A stretch of DNA of 52,547 nt from positions 1-52,547 of the IMG/VR virus record IMGVR_UViG_3300017605_000310; one strand, given 5' to 3'. Each line of letters opens with the position of its first letter. Position 1 is the first letter of the stretch. Position numbers and translations under genes: made by a program. The notes below the pieces were generated by a model, which made no database searches, had not been told where the DNA came from, and saw nothing but the letters and a program-made list of their open reading frames with translations. Positions 1 to 7,865 of this stretch are shown here, one piece after another. The stretch comes from a virus.

Positions 1-9
1 ACGAGAGGG
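1..9. other. Left cohesive end (cos) copy, ACGAGAGGG
   Basis: The first nine bases recur exactly at 52503-52511, immediately before a sequencing adapter. A short identical terminal sequence at both ends, with adapter joined directly to one of them, is what filled-in 5' single-stranded cos overhangs would give. The terminase genes begin at the other end, as in cos phages. The overhang type is inferred. Confidence 0.65.
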
Positions 10-823
10 GCCTGAGTGGTTTGGGCAGGCGTCCTCTGGAAGGACTGACTATGCTAGGGGGTCTGCCTATTAACCATAACTGGCCCAGTGACTTAGCACC
101 CTTATCGCCATTGCATTTACGACAAGCGCACTGCACATTCTCCCAAGTATGGTCGCCTCTGTCTCCAATCGTAATGATGTGGTCTAACTCTGGTGCCCTT
201 GGAGAGGTCGTACCACGGAGCTTCTGTGGAGTGCGAATACCGCACAATCGACAGCGCCAGCCATCACGCCGGAACACCGCTATGGGATCGACGCTATAGT
301 CAACGCGGGCACCCTTACGCCTTGCTCTCTGCTGATGCGTCTTACCGCTACACCTGTCACCATACTTCTCTAAGCATGATTGCGAACAAAACCGTCGCCT
401 TTTATTTCCATATTCCGGCGTGAATGCCGATCCACAGTACCCACATGAGCGCGCTACCATAGCCTTGCGAGCCGCATTATGCTTCCTAGTTTTTTGTGCA
501 GCTAACACCCGCCTACATGCATCGGAACAATAGCGAGCATGTAGAGATCCGGGACATAACGAGCCACAGACTAAACAAGGCGCTCGTTTCGCCTCTCTCT
601 GTCTGGTACGAATTGTTTGAACTCGTCTGGTTTTAAACGCCCCGCTGCATTTCTTTGAACAAAACCGCCTCGCATCTTTAGAGCTATGTTTTCTCCTGAA
701 AGAAACCACGCAACCTTCACAGATGCTATCTGGCAGGCGCACAGAAGCCCTATAGCAAGTTAAACACCGCTGAGTGTTTCTTGCTCTTTGCTGTCCACAC
801 GCGCAAATAAGCAGAGCCGTCAT
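1..823 (-). CDS. Zinc-finger HNH endonuclease, 3' end interrupted by the cos site
   Basis: A reading frame opens at an ATG whose ATGA overlaps the stop of the upstream HNH gene and stays open to position 1. Joining the window ends at the shared 9 bp continues it for nine codons to TAA at 52474-52476, giving about 283 residues. The first two thirds carry three modules of a CxxC pair followed about 20 residues later by F/Y-CSxxC (FCSKKC, YCSDAC, FCSQSC), which should bind zinc. The C-terminal third is a clear HNH domain: RCRLCG, PELDHI, WENVQCACRKCN. HNH proteins next to TerS are known to assist terminase at cos in HK97-type phages, and the gene ends 4 nt before terS, so that role is likely. 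It is unusual that the gene is cut by cos and intact only in circular or concatemeric DNA. Confidence 0.85.
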   Translation of the reverse strand, partial: MTALLICACGQQRARNTQRCLTCYRASVRLPDSICEGCVVSFRRKHSSKDARRFCSKKCSGAFKTRRVQTIRTRQREAKRAPCLVCGSLCPGSLHARYCSDACRRVLAAQKTRKHNAARKAMVARSCGYCGSAFTPEYGNKRRRFCSQSCLEKYGDRCSGKTHQQRARRKGARVDYSVDPIAVFRRDGWRCRLCGIRTPQKLRGTTSPRAPELDHIITIGDRGDHTWENVQCACRKCNGDKGAKSLGQLWLIGRPPSIVSPSRGRLPKPLRPLS

Positions 824-1152
824 TCACCCCTCTGTGTTTTTCGCGAATGGCACTCTCGGCACATGCCGGCTAAATTCGTAATGTCCCAGAACAAGGCATA
901 TTCGCCTCGGTGGGGTACGATGTGGTCCACGGTGGTACTGGGCGCTCTCTGGCACTCCACACATACAGGCTGCTGCCCTAGCACGATAGCCCTGAGTGTC
1001 TTCCATGCCTCGGTGCTGTACCGCTTCCGTGTCTCGGCGTTGTACCGAGAGCGCTCCTGTACCCGTGCGTGCTCAGCACAACGCCCCTTGTACACCCCCT
1101 CATGGGGGCAGGTGGGAGCACCGATACAGGGGGTCTTAGCAGCGTAGGGCAT
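820..1152 (-). CDS. HNH endonuclease, terminase-associated type
   Basis: A 110-residue protein with an N-terminal Cys cluster (CIGAPTCPHEG, then a RCAEH motif) and an HNH fold: CVECQ, VDHIVPH, FWDITNLAGMCRECHSRKT. This is the compact HNH family commonly found before terS in HK97-like phages, where it helps terminase cut or package DNA. The ATG at 1152 is chosen over an in-frame TTG 24 nt upstream because it overlaps the stop of the preceding membrane gene (TAATG). Its own stop overlaps the next HNH start (ATGA), so two HNH genes are translationally coupled. Confidence 0.9.
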   Translation of the reverse strand: MPYAAKTPCIGAPTCPHEGVYKGRCAEHARVQERSRYNAETRKRYSTEAWKTLRAIVLGQQPVCVECQRAPSTTVDHIVPHRGEYALFWDITNLAGMCRECHSRKTQRGE

Positions 1153-1280
1153 TAGAAAATCAACGTTGCTATCCAACAGGCCAGCCCCAAGGCAGTAAGG
1201 TTGAGCCTAGGGTGAGAGACATTCAGCCCTGCTAAAATGAACAGGACAAAGGCAAATACGAGAAGCACGGTGTGCAGCAT
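1152..1280 (-). CDS. Small single-span membrane protein (copy 2)
   Basis: A 42-residue protein beginning MLHTVLLVFAFVLFILAGL, almost wholly hydrophobic with two possible short spans. A purine-rich site (GAAAGAAGAAA) precedes the ATG, and the stop overlaps the downstream HNH start. It closely resembles the 46-residue protein encoded just upstream, so the pair is a tandem duplication. Function is unknown; holin-like or inner-membrane roles are possible. Confidence 0.6.
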   Translation of the reverse strand: MLHTVLLVFAFVLFILAGLNVSHPRLNLTALGLACWIATLIF

Positions 1281-1296
1281 GGCTGTTTCTTCTTTC

Positions 1297-1437
1297 CTAA
1301 AACCGTAGTTCCGACAGCATGTAACAGGACAGCCCCGCATACGCAAAGCTGGCCGCAAAGGGCAAATCGCGACGCGCCATGAGGCTCCCCACCACAAACA
1401 GCACGAATGCGAAAACGAGCAAGATTTGATGAATCAT
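1297..1437 (-). CDS. Small membrane protein (copy 1)
   Basis: A 46-residue protein, MIHQILLVFAFVLFVVGSL, then a basic MARRD turn and a second hydrophobic stretch. The first 15 residues align with the next gene's product (LLVFAFVLF identical). It lies 16 nt before that gene. No function can be assigned beyond membrane location. Confidence 0.55.
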   Translation of the reverse strand: MIHQILLVFAFVLFVVGSLMARRDLPFAASFAYAGLSCYMLSELRF

Positions 1438-1451
1438 AAAGACTTCTGTTC

Positions 1452-1464
1452 GCTTTGGTCGTAC
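1452..1464. repeat. 13-bp repeat upstream of the membrane-protein pair
   Basis: The minus-strand sequence GTACGACCAAAGC occurs here, 15 nt before the ATG at 1437, and again at 2060-2072 before the ATG at 2051. Both lie in short gaps between genes of the accessory block, which suggests a shared control or translation element. Confidence 0.5.
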
Positions 1465-1494
1465 GGGACGAAAGTCATTCGTGACGCCGTACGC

Positions 1495-1695
1495 CTATAG
1501 CTTTTTCACCGTACTGTCGAACGCCTGCACCGTGAGCTCCCGAATACTCACCGCATCCGCGCCTGGTCGTACCCAGACAGACACTGGAGACTGTCGAACT
1601 TCCACTAACCCATACGGAATGGTCAGATCCTCCCCGACCATGACACCGTGGGCGGCTGCACGCTGATGAGCAAAGTCGCCAAGGGTGATGTCCAT
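1495..1695 (-). CDS. Hypothetical protein, 66 aa
   Basis: The start ATG shares a base with the stop of the 118-residue gene (TAATG), implying translational coupling. The sequence (MDITLGDFAHQRAAAHGVMV...) is soluble and mixed alpha/beta with no motif I recognise. Its position beside virion-like genes hints at a structural or assembly role, which is inference. Confidence 0.6.
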   Translation of the reverse strand: MDITLGDFAHQRAAAHGVMVGEDLTIPYGLVEVRQSPVSVWVRPGADAVSIRELTVQAFDSTVKKL

Positions 1696-2051
1696 TACCG
1701 GCTCTGTATCAGCACCTTAAACGACGCATCCTTGACCTGGCTGGGGCTTTCATTTGTGGTGATGCGATTCGTTACCGTGTATTTCGCCCCTAACGTCCCG
1801 GCCAGTAAGCGTAACTGCGTGCCTCGGTTGTCCACTGTTACCGTGCGCTCGAATTGCGCCGTGGCCTGAGCCGCTGTGAGTAAGGCCTCGTTATCCTTCG
1901 TCAAGACCGCATCAGGGCCGACAATAAAGAAGCTCTGCGAGGCTATCTGCACCCCGGCCCGCAGATGTTCCACATCCCAGTCGATAGCAAACAGTTCTGA
2001 GGAATTGGGGTCTTTGACTATCAAGCCGCCTGCGCGAATCGTTCTCGTCAT
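1695..2051 (-). CDS. Virion-like hypothetical protein, 118 aa
   Basis: Starts MTRTIRAGGLIVKDPNSSEL and is rich in alternating beta-type residues (FERTVTVDNRGTQLRLLAG, KYTVTNRITTNES). The composition resembles small fibre or capsid-accessory proteins, but no named family is evident. It is preceded by the GTACGACCAAAGC repeat and coupled to the next gene. Confidence 0.6.
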   Translation of the reverse strand: MTRTIRAGGLIVKDPNSSELFAIDWDVEHLRAGVQIASQSFFIVGPDAVLTKDNEALLTAAQATAQFERTVTVDNRGTQLRLLAGTLGAKYTVTNRITTNESPSQVKDASFKVLIQSR

Positions 2052-2059
2052 GATTCTCT

Positions 2060-2072
2060 GCTTTGGTCGTAC
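2060..2072. repeat. Second copy of the 13-bp repeat
   Basis: GTACGACCAAAGC on the minus strand, identical to 1452-1464, ending 8 nt before the ATG at 2051. Confidence 0.5.
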
Positions 2073-2088
2073 AGTTCGTGCGTACTAA

Positions 2089-2484
2089 TCAGGCTCGTCG
2101 CCTCGTCGCAATGTCTGCGATAATTTGTTTCACCTCAGCCCGCCATGTCTCGACGCGAGATTGCCACTCACGAATAATCTCGGCACGTTGCGCATCGTCG
2201 CTGTATGAGAAATCAAATTCGACGAGACCATCCGGTATGTTTTCAATAAAATCTTCGACCCCAATGGTGCTCAACCGAACCTTGTGTCCTTTCGTCGTGA
2301 CACGCATGCCTTTGATATGCCAGTAGGGTTTCGCTGCTTCGTCCACAACGTGTAACTGAGCAACCCCGTCCCAGTACGCAGCCATACACTCGACGGTGTA
2401 GACCTCTTTGTTGTCCACAACTACAGGAACATCCCCGGAGGGGTCTTGGCGCTGAAGTTCGGCTATTAGTTCTCGCGTCGTCAT
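2089..2484 (-). CDS. Hypothetical protein, 131 aa
   Basis: The ATG at 2484 overlaps the stop of the 722-residue gene (ATGA) and is preferred to an earlier in-frame start inside that gene. The N-terminus (MTTRELIAELQRQDPSGDVPVVVDN) is the short alpha-beta module often seen in small phage proteins: a helix that 'elects' a DP-G-D turn before a VVV strand. The C-terminal half is helical and charged (EIIREWQSRVETWRAEVKQI). Function is unknown. Confidence 0.7.
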   Translation of the reverse strand: MTTRELIAELQRQDPSGDVPVVVDNKEVYTVECMAAYWDGVAQLHVVDEAAKPYWHIKGMRVTTKGHKVRLSTIGVEDFIENIPDGLVEFDFSYSDDAQRAEIIREWQSRVETWRAEVKQIIADIATRRRA

Positions 2485-4649
2485 ACATCCACATCCGGGG
2501 GGAACTTCGGCACAACGATGATCGTCGGCCCGGCTTGCACCGATCCTGTGGGAGATTTCTCCACTACAATCGTGTCCGCCCACGCCCCAACCACAATCAC
2601 ATCAGGCCAGCCTGGGACTTGAATAATCCAACTCGGCAAGCCAATCGCCGCCAAGATCTCCGCATAGGGCGGGAGCACCATCGAGGACGGTGCGCCAACA
2701 GGGACAGCTTTGCCCGGAGGCGCTTGCGGCAACCACGGCAGATCCGACCGGCCTGCGGGATACGGCTGAATGGGCGAGACGAGCCGTGAACGGACCAGAA
2801 TCAGCGGTTGATTGGCGTCGGACGGTAGACGGAACCAGCCGGTATCGACCTGCACACGAATCGGCTGAGCCAGTGACGAGAGGCTTGTAACAGGTGGTAG
2901 CACCAGCGACGGAATCGGCGCCCAACGAATCAGCGTGCCCGTCGTGACCGGATACGCCAACTGCGACGGCTGCGCTTGAATCAACCGAACCAGCGTCGGC
3001 TGTTGCGGCCACCAGAGCGCGGACGTCGGCTGTAAGGGAACGGCCAACTGCGACAGAATCAGCAGCGGTCGCACTTGTCCCGCGGGCACTTGCGGCACCC
3101 ATGGCATCGTCACCACACCCGCGGCAGGCGTGGTGGGATTCAAGGCCAGCGAGGACTGGTAGAGGTACAGCGGTCGAACGAGCGGCCCACCCGTCAACAG
3201 CCACGGCAGATTCGATCCACCCGCCGTGAACGGGAGCATCGGCTTCGCATAGACCGGCTCATACCGGGCGACGGGCAAATAGACGACTTGGCCCGGTGGC
3301 ACCAGCCACGGCATCGTCACCAGTTGGGCGGCTGGGGTTGTGGGATTCAGCGCGAGCGAAGACTGATAGAGATAGGACGGCCGAATCAGTGGAGCGCCAG
3401 TGAGCAACCACGGCAAATCTGACCGGCCCGCCGTAAAGGGCAGAATCGGCTTCGCGTAGGTAGCCTCGTACCGGGACACCGGCAGGAAGACCAGACTGCC
3501 TGACGGCATGAGCCAAGGAATAGTGACCGCTTGTGCAACGGGCGTAGTCGGATTCAGCGCAACAAGCGAGCGGATCGGAACAACCGGCTGAATCAGCGGA
3601 CTGCCCGTGAGCAGCCACGGCAGAGTCGAGCTCTGATTGATGGGTTCCGCAATGACAGAGGGCTGCGCTTGCGGCAGACGAGCGGCATCGACCGAATCCG
3701 TGGCCACCCATCCACCAGGACCACCCGCCACGGGCAACGCAAGGCTCGAGACAATCAGGAACGTTGGGCGTGCGGCTTCGATGGAATCCGAACACCAACC
3801 GGGTAATCCCGCAACGGGAGGTGCGGCCAGCGTTGAAGTAATCGGTGGAACAAGCTGAATCGAATCCGGCGTGCGAGAGAACCACCAGTTGATCCCGGCC
3901 GGTGCTTGCACCGTCAGCGGAGCCGCCACCACAGACGGACTGGCTACGATCTGTCTATTCAGATCCGGAAGGCGTGGCCACCAACCCAGTCCACTGCCCA
4001 CCGCCATCGGGCCAGCAATCGACGCATTGTGAATCGCCGGCCGCGGGATGAGTTGTCCGCCCGTGTCGTCGGCCGTCGCGCCATCGGCAACAATCGCCCC
4101 GGTGATGGGCGCAACAATCTGGGAGATAACCGGTAGCGGGAGGAATATCGGATCAGGCTGACGCGGGAAAATCCAATTCACCCCAGCCGGAGCAGGAACG
4201 GTCAGCGGCTTGGCGTAGAGATTCTCAAGGCTGGGAACTGGACGAACAAGATCCGGGACACGCGGAATCCACCAGCGGAGACCGGGGGCCACCGGCAGCG
4301 CAATATTCTTCTCACCCGCAGTGTCTACACGGCGGACCAGATCGGGAAGGCGCGGAATCCACTGCACGCCCGTCCCAGTCGTTACGGGATAGACAGTCTG
4401 GGATTGGACAACGCGAACGGGCTGGACTAACGCGGGTGTCTGCGTGGCCCACGCGGGCTGATTCGGAACCGGGGCCGCTTGGACGACCGGGACAAATGCG
4501 AGGACGCACGCCGCCGCAACGACGGCGGAGGCCGCGCGGACAGGTTGGCAGCCCCACGCCGACACATTCGGCGTCGGAGCCACCACCACATCGACCATGC
4601 CCCGCTTGATAATCGGGGGGAATGGATCGCTACGTCCCAGTCGAGCCAT
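2481..4649 (-). CDS. 722-aa proline/tryptophan repeat protein
   Basis: A long protein made of W-P-x-x-P and P-V/L-x-x-x-S-x-L-A-x-P motifs, for example PRLPDLVRRV, PRVPDLVRPV and PWLLTGAPLIRP. In the middle a 69-residue unit repeats nearly three times (ALNPTTP...TMPWL...YEPVYAKPML). The N-terminal 60 residues include an Ala/Val-rich hydrophobic stretch ending VVQAAPVP that could be a signal or membrane segment. I do not recognise a family. It sits among virion-like genes, and repeat number variation would suit a fibre or surface protein; that is inference. Confidence 0.8.
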   Translation of the reverse strand: MARLGRSDPFPPIIKRGMVDVVVAPTPNVSAWGCQPVRAASAVVAAACVLAFVPVVQAAPVPNQPAWATQTPALVQPVRVVQSQTVYPVTTGTGVQWIPRLPDLVRRVDTAGEKNIALPVAPGLRWWIPRVPDLVRPVPSLENLYAKPLTVPAPAGVNWIFPRQPDPIFLPLPVISQIVAPITGAIVADGATADDTGGQLIPRPAIHNASIAGPMAVGSGLGWWPRLPDLNRQIVASPSVVAAPLTVQAPAGINWWFSRTPDSIQLVPPITSTLAAPPVAGLPGWCSDSIEAARPTFLIVSSLALPVAGGPGGWVATDSVDAARLPQAQPSVIAEPINQSSTLPWLLTGSPLIQPVVPIRSLVALNPTTPVAQAVTIPWLMPSGSLVFLPVSRYEATYAKPILPFTAGRSDLPWLLTGAPLIRPSYLYQSSLALNPTTPAAQLVTMPWLVPPGQVVYLPVARYEPVYAKPMLPFTAGGSNLPWLLTGGPLVRPLYLYQSSLALNPTTPAAGVVTMPWVPQVPAGQVRPLLILSQLAVPLQPTSALWWPQQPTLVRLIQAQPSQLAYPVTTGTLIRWAPIPSLVLPPVTSLSSLAQPIRVQVDTGWFRLPSDANQPLILVRSRLVSPIQPYPAGRSDLPWLPQAPPGKAVPVGAPSSMVLPPYAEILAAIGLPSWIIQVPGWPDVIVVGAWADTIVVEKSPTGSVQAGPTIIVVPKFPPDVDV
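3130..3680. repeat. 207-bp in-frame tandem repeats
   Basis: Landmark sequences starting ggattca recur at about 3137, 3344 and 3551, spaced 207 bp (69 codons) apart, within the 722-residue gene. Copies are diverged but clearly related, with shorter related motifs on both sides. Confidence 0.75.
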
Positions 4650-4654
4650 CTACC

Positions 4655-5188
4655 TCACACCTCGAATACAATCCAGACCGTCATGTTCACCGTCGTGCCG
4701 AACGTCACCCTGACTCGAAAATAGTTCTGGGGTGTCACACTGAACTCTCGACCGAGCGGCCACTGATAGGCGTACTGATTCGTCGGCGCGATCAAGGCCG
4801 AGTCCGCCGCGCGATACCCCGCCACCGTGCCTTCAGTCACCGCCGCCGTCGCAAACCCGGAAGTCGTGGTGCTGAGATTAAGTGGGGCACCCGTCGATCC
4901 CGCCGTCTGCGCCGTGCTGTTGTAATTGCCGTAGGCCATGACATCAGCGGCGGCATAGGCCGTACTCATCGTCGCCGCGGCGGTGTTCTCGAACAGTTCC
5001 ACCTGGCCAGGAAGCGCCGCCGCAAACGCGTCGAAGGAGCAGCCCCAGGCTACGACCATGCCTTGCACACCCGACGCAACCCTGAGTTGCACCATCGTGC
5101 GAATGGCGGTCCCGGTGGGTTGCTTGACGGGTGCCGCGGTCGTGGGCGCCGCACAATTCAACACGATGTAGCTCGCTGATGCCGCCAT
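4655..5188 (-). CDS. Virion-like hypothetical protein, 177 aa
   Basis: Ala/Thr/Ser-rich beta-type protein (MAASASYIVLNCAAPTTAA...) ending in a hydrophobic strand pattern (YFRVRVTFGTTVNMTVWIVF). Composition resembles phage decoration or fibre proteins, and a related small protein (7866-8321) lies further along the same block. The start overlaps the stop of the upstream gene by one base. No enzymatic motif is present. Confidence 0.7.
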   Translation of the reverse strand: MAASASYIVLNCAAPTTAAPVKQPTGTAIRTMVQLRVASGVQGMVVAWGCSFDAFAAALPGQVELFENTAAATMSTAYAAADVMAYGNYNSTAQTAGSTGAPLNLSTTTSGFATAAVTEGTVAGYRAADSALIAPTNQYAYQWPLGREFSVTPQNYFRVRVTFGTTVNMTVWIVFEV

Positions 5189-5418
5189 TAGCGCCTCTTT
5201 CCATTACCGGACAGCCAGTCCTTCGGATCGGCTTCAATTGTGTCGCGTGGAATCGTAATCATGGGCGATTGCGCCTCTTGCACCATTCGCAGCGTGGCGA
5301 GTAAATCACCGGGCGACAACCGGAGAATCAAGGCTTGCACCCACTGAACCAGCGTGGCTGTCACCCGTTCACCGGAGATGGTGGTAATCGTGATGAACGG
5401 ATTACTCGGATCCTGCAT
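5188..5418 (-). CDS. Hypothetical protein, 76 aa
   Basis: The ATG at 5418 shares a base with the TGA of the LamG-like gene (TGATG), which fixes the start at MQDPSNPFITITT. It has a strand-rich N-terminus and a helix (LLATLRMVQEAQ), ending in basic GNGKRR. Unknown function; probably part of the same virion-associated set. Confidence 0.65.
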   Translation of the reverse strand: MQDPSNPFITITTISGERVTATLVQWVQALILRLSPGDLLATLRMVQEAQSPMITIPRDTIEADPKDWLSGNGKRR

Positions 5419-6662
5419 CAGTACGTCCCCGCCCGATTGACCGCTTGCCGAATATTGAGCACGCGATTGGGAATCGACGCAACCACGGCCGGCACATACT
5501 CCACGACCGCCCACATATGCGACACGAACACATCAGGCGTGGCATCTGGAGCCCTCACGCCGATCTGCGCGGTATCCAGCAACGCACGGGTCCATGCCCC
5601 GCCTGCTTGCGGATCGGTATAACTCGTCAACTGGTAATTCGATGGCACGGTGTCATCATTGGTGAACCACGACGCACTCGCCTGCGAGATCGTCCCACTC
5701 TCCACGATGGTACCGGCCGACTGCGATTTCAGCCCAATCACCCAACTGCAGGCGGTCGAGGAGAGGCCCGTGACACGAATCCCGACCTGCACTAAGGTGA
5801 TCGTGTCCGTCGCCCCGATGCCCGGCACGCTGCCATCTTCCAGCGCAAAGTACGGCACGCGATTCGTGCTGCCGGTGCTGGCGACGATCAAGACGACGTA
5901 ACTGGTCGCATCATCCGGCGTCGGTTTCTCATCGACTTGCAGCGCGGCGCCTTGTCCGGCGGTGGGGCCGGTATCCCAATCCGTCGCTTGGATTCCACGA
6001 TTCGTCGTATCCCCATCCCCATTGACAAAGAGATGCACGATTTTTCCGTCACCGGGATAGGAGTTCTGCTTCGTCCCGGCCGTGTCATTGATGGCGAGAT
6101 CATCAAAGTCCGCCTGGAGCGTCATATTCGTCCACGTCGCCTGATTTCCCACAAGCAAGTCGTTGTAGCCGGTAGTCCCGACGACGCCAGTGCGTGTCCC
6201 GGTCTGTACACCATCCACCAACAGCGTCCAGGTCGTCGATCCCACCGTCGTGCTGTTGATTCGCAGTTCCAAGCGATACCATTGCCCAATCGTCAAGGTG
6301 GTCAACGATCCATATAACGTCAGATCACCGCCATAGAGACCCACTTCACCGGCCGATGTGAGGCCAATAAGCGCCGACGAAGCTGCCGCATTCAGCGAAC
6401 TTGGAAAACAAATCGCCGTCACTGGAGGCGTGCCGGAGAGAATCGTGAGCGTGTTGAGTCGAAAATACAGCCGGTAGTAAATATCTTCTGCGGTACGCAC
6501 AGATCGATACGGCCAATCCAGTGAACCCGCGGCGTCCGTCGTGCGGAATCCATACGTCCCGCTGCGCGCCGCCGCCGTCGCGATCGTCACCCCCCCGGTG
6601 AGCGTGAACACCTCTTTCGTCGCGCCGTTCAACTCCGCGCCGCAGGACATGAGTCTCGCCAT
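5418..6662 (-). CDS. LamG/concanavalin-like virion protein, 414 aa
   Basis: The N-terminal 200 residues read as a jelly-roll laminin-G-like domain: SGTYGFRTTDAAG, YYRLYFRLNTL, IGQWYRLELRINSTTVGSTTWTLLVDG (quoted as the pattern W-Y-R-L-E-L-R then LLVDGV), and MTLQADFDDLAI. Such domains bind sugars or proteins in phage tail and adhesin proteins. The C-terminal half is a second beta region ending VFVSHMWAVVEYVP, typical of structural proteins. It lies 2 nt after the previous gene. A role in host-surface binding is plausible but inferred. Confidence 0.75.
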   Translation of the reverse strand: MARLMSCGAELNGATKEVFTLTGGVTIATAAARSGTYGFRTTDAAGSLDWPYRSVRTAEDIYYRLYFRLNTLTILSGTPPVTAICFPSSLNAAASSALIGLTSAGEVGLYGGDLTLYGSLTTLTIGQWYRLELRINSTTVGSTTWTLLVDGVQTGTRTGVVGTTGYNDLLVGNQATWTNMTLQADFDDLAINDTAGTKQNSYPGDGKIVHLFVNGDGDTTNRGIQATDWDTGPTAGQGAALQVDEKPTPDDATSYVVLIVASTGSTNRVPYFALEDGSVPGIGATDTITLVQVGIRVTGLSSTACSWVIGLKSQSAGTIVESGTISQASASWFTNDDTVPSNYQLTSYTDPQAGGAWTRALLDTAQIGVRAPDATPDVFVSHMWAVVEYVPAVVASIPNRVLNIRQAVNRAGTY

Positions 6663-6664
6663 AC

Positions 6665-7084
6665 TCAGAACGGCACAAACGCGTCGAGCAATTGCTGCGT
6701 CGTCAAGGTCAACGGAATCGTATCCCCCGGCTTCGCCGCGACAAACTCCACCGCCCCATTCTCCTGAGCAAAGACTTTCAGCTTCGGCAGCATCACCGCG
6801 TGGGTATAGGGTCCACCCGGCCCATTGAAGGACACCTGCCGATAGCCCGCATTCTGCCGCGTCAATTCGATCCGCACGTTGTTCACCACGATTTCATCCG
6901 CCACCCCGATCCACACGGTCACTCCGATCTCCGTGCCTTTCAGCACGTAGCGATTGAAGATCGTCGGATCGCTCGGTTCCGGATCACGCCCTTCCAGATA
7001 GAAATCGATCGCATCGGAGATCGTCTTCAGTTGCTGCTTCGTGCTTGTCCCATCCACGGTGAGGAGAAAGGCATAGGTGATCAT
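6665..7084 (-). CDS. Tandem paralogue B, 139 aa
   Basis: Shares MIxYAFLLTVDGTS at the N-terminus, GRDPEPSDPTIFNRYVLK, VWIGVADE and RIELTRQNAxYRQVSF with the gene upstream, so the two arose by duplication. The start overlaps the upstream stop (ATGA). Family unknown; the neat beta/alpha alternation and genomic position suggest a small virion or assembly protein. Confidence 0.75.
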   Translation of the reverse strand: MITYAFLLTVDGTSTKQQLKTISDAIDFYLEGRDPEPSDPTIFNRYVLKGTEIGVTVWIGVADEIVVNNVRIELTRQNAGYRQVSFNGPGGPYTHAVMLPKLKVFAQENGAVEFVAAKPGDTIPLTLTTQQLLDAFVPF

Positions 7085-7530
7085 GCGGGATACGCCTGGA
7101 ACATCGCCAGCAATTGCAACGTGGTGAGCACACCCGGCACATCTTCCGGAATCAAATGCCAGTATTTAACCGCGCCATTTTCGGCGGAGAATTGCAACAG
7201 ACGGGGCGTCATGTTCGCGTGGACCCACGGGCCACCCGTCCCGCTAAACGACACTTGCCGATACGCCGCATTCTGTCGGGTCAATTCGATTCGGACCGCG
7301 TTCGACACATCTTCATCGGCCACCCCGATCCAGACGGCGATGGTGATCTCCTGGAGCTGGCCGTTCACGTCGAGATACGTCGCATCCTTGAGCACATAGC
7401 GGTTGAAGATCGTCGGATCGGAGGGTTCCGGATCGCGCCCCACGAGGTAATAGTCCAGCCCGTTGGACACCGTGCGGACATCGTTTTTCGCACTCGTCCC
7501 ATCGACCGTGAGGAGAAAGGCGTAAATCAT
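7081..7530 (-). CDS. Tandem paralogue A, 149 aa
   Basis: Full-length paralogue of the next gene (about half the residues identical in the visible blocks), with a short insertion after NRYVLK (DATYLDVNGQLQE). The start overlaps the stop of the zinc-ribbon gene. No catalytic motif is evident. Confidence 0.75.
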   Translation of the reverse strand: MIYAFLLTVDGTSAKNDVRTVSNGLDYYLVGRDPEPSDPTIFNRYVLKDATYLDVNGQLQEITIAVWIGVADEDVSNAVRIELTRQNAAYRQVSFSGTGGPWVHANMTPRLLQFSAENGAVKYWHLIPEDVPGVLTTLQLLAMFQAYPA

Positions 7531-7856
7531 CGCATCCCCATAAACCGGAAGACCCGACCCCAGCCGAGCTTGTTGCGGATCTTGCTTTCCTGTTCGTCCA
7601 ACCAGAGTTCAAACGGCCGGCACCGCCCCGCGTGATGGCAGCGAAGACAAATCAGTGACGAGCACCGCCCACAGAAACACCCGCCTTCTTCCCGGTAGAC
7701 GCCGGGTGTCTCCGTGGGCAAGAGATAGATCGTGCTCCCTGTCCCTGGCTTGACCTTCGTGTGCGCGCCACAGTGCCCACACTGCACCGTGTCATGCTCC
7801 AGCTTGCGCGGCAGTTCAGGGTCAACAACGACGATGTAGCCGTGCGGTTTGTACAC
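7527..7856 (-). CDS. Zinc-ribbon protein, 109 aa
   Basis: Contains CGHCG, then CFCGRCSSLICLRCHHAGRC, i.e. several CxxC knuckles, with a C-terminal helix (FELWLDEQESKIRNKLG). Small zinc-ribbon proteins of this kind (starting MYxPHGYIVVV...) occur in late regions of many tailed phages. The exact role is unknown. Confidence 0.75.
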   Translation of the reverse strand: MYKPHGYIVVVDPELPRKLEHDTVQCGHCGAHTKVKPGTGSTIYLLPTETPGVYREEGGCFCGRCSSLICLRCHHAGRCRPFELWLDEQESKIRNKLGWGRVFRFMGMR

Positions 7857-7865
7857 GACGCCGAC

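Noticed and set aside
788-1147. Plus-strand 119-codon frame opposite the HNH gene
   Set aside because: It is the shadow of the strongly supported HNH gene on the other strand.
2602-3885. Long alternative frames inside the 722-residue gene
   Set aside because: They are by-products of the repeats and GC-rich codons, without start signals or known motifs.
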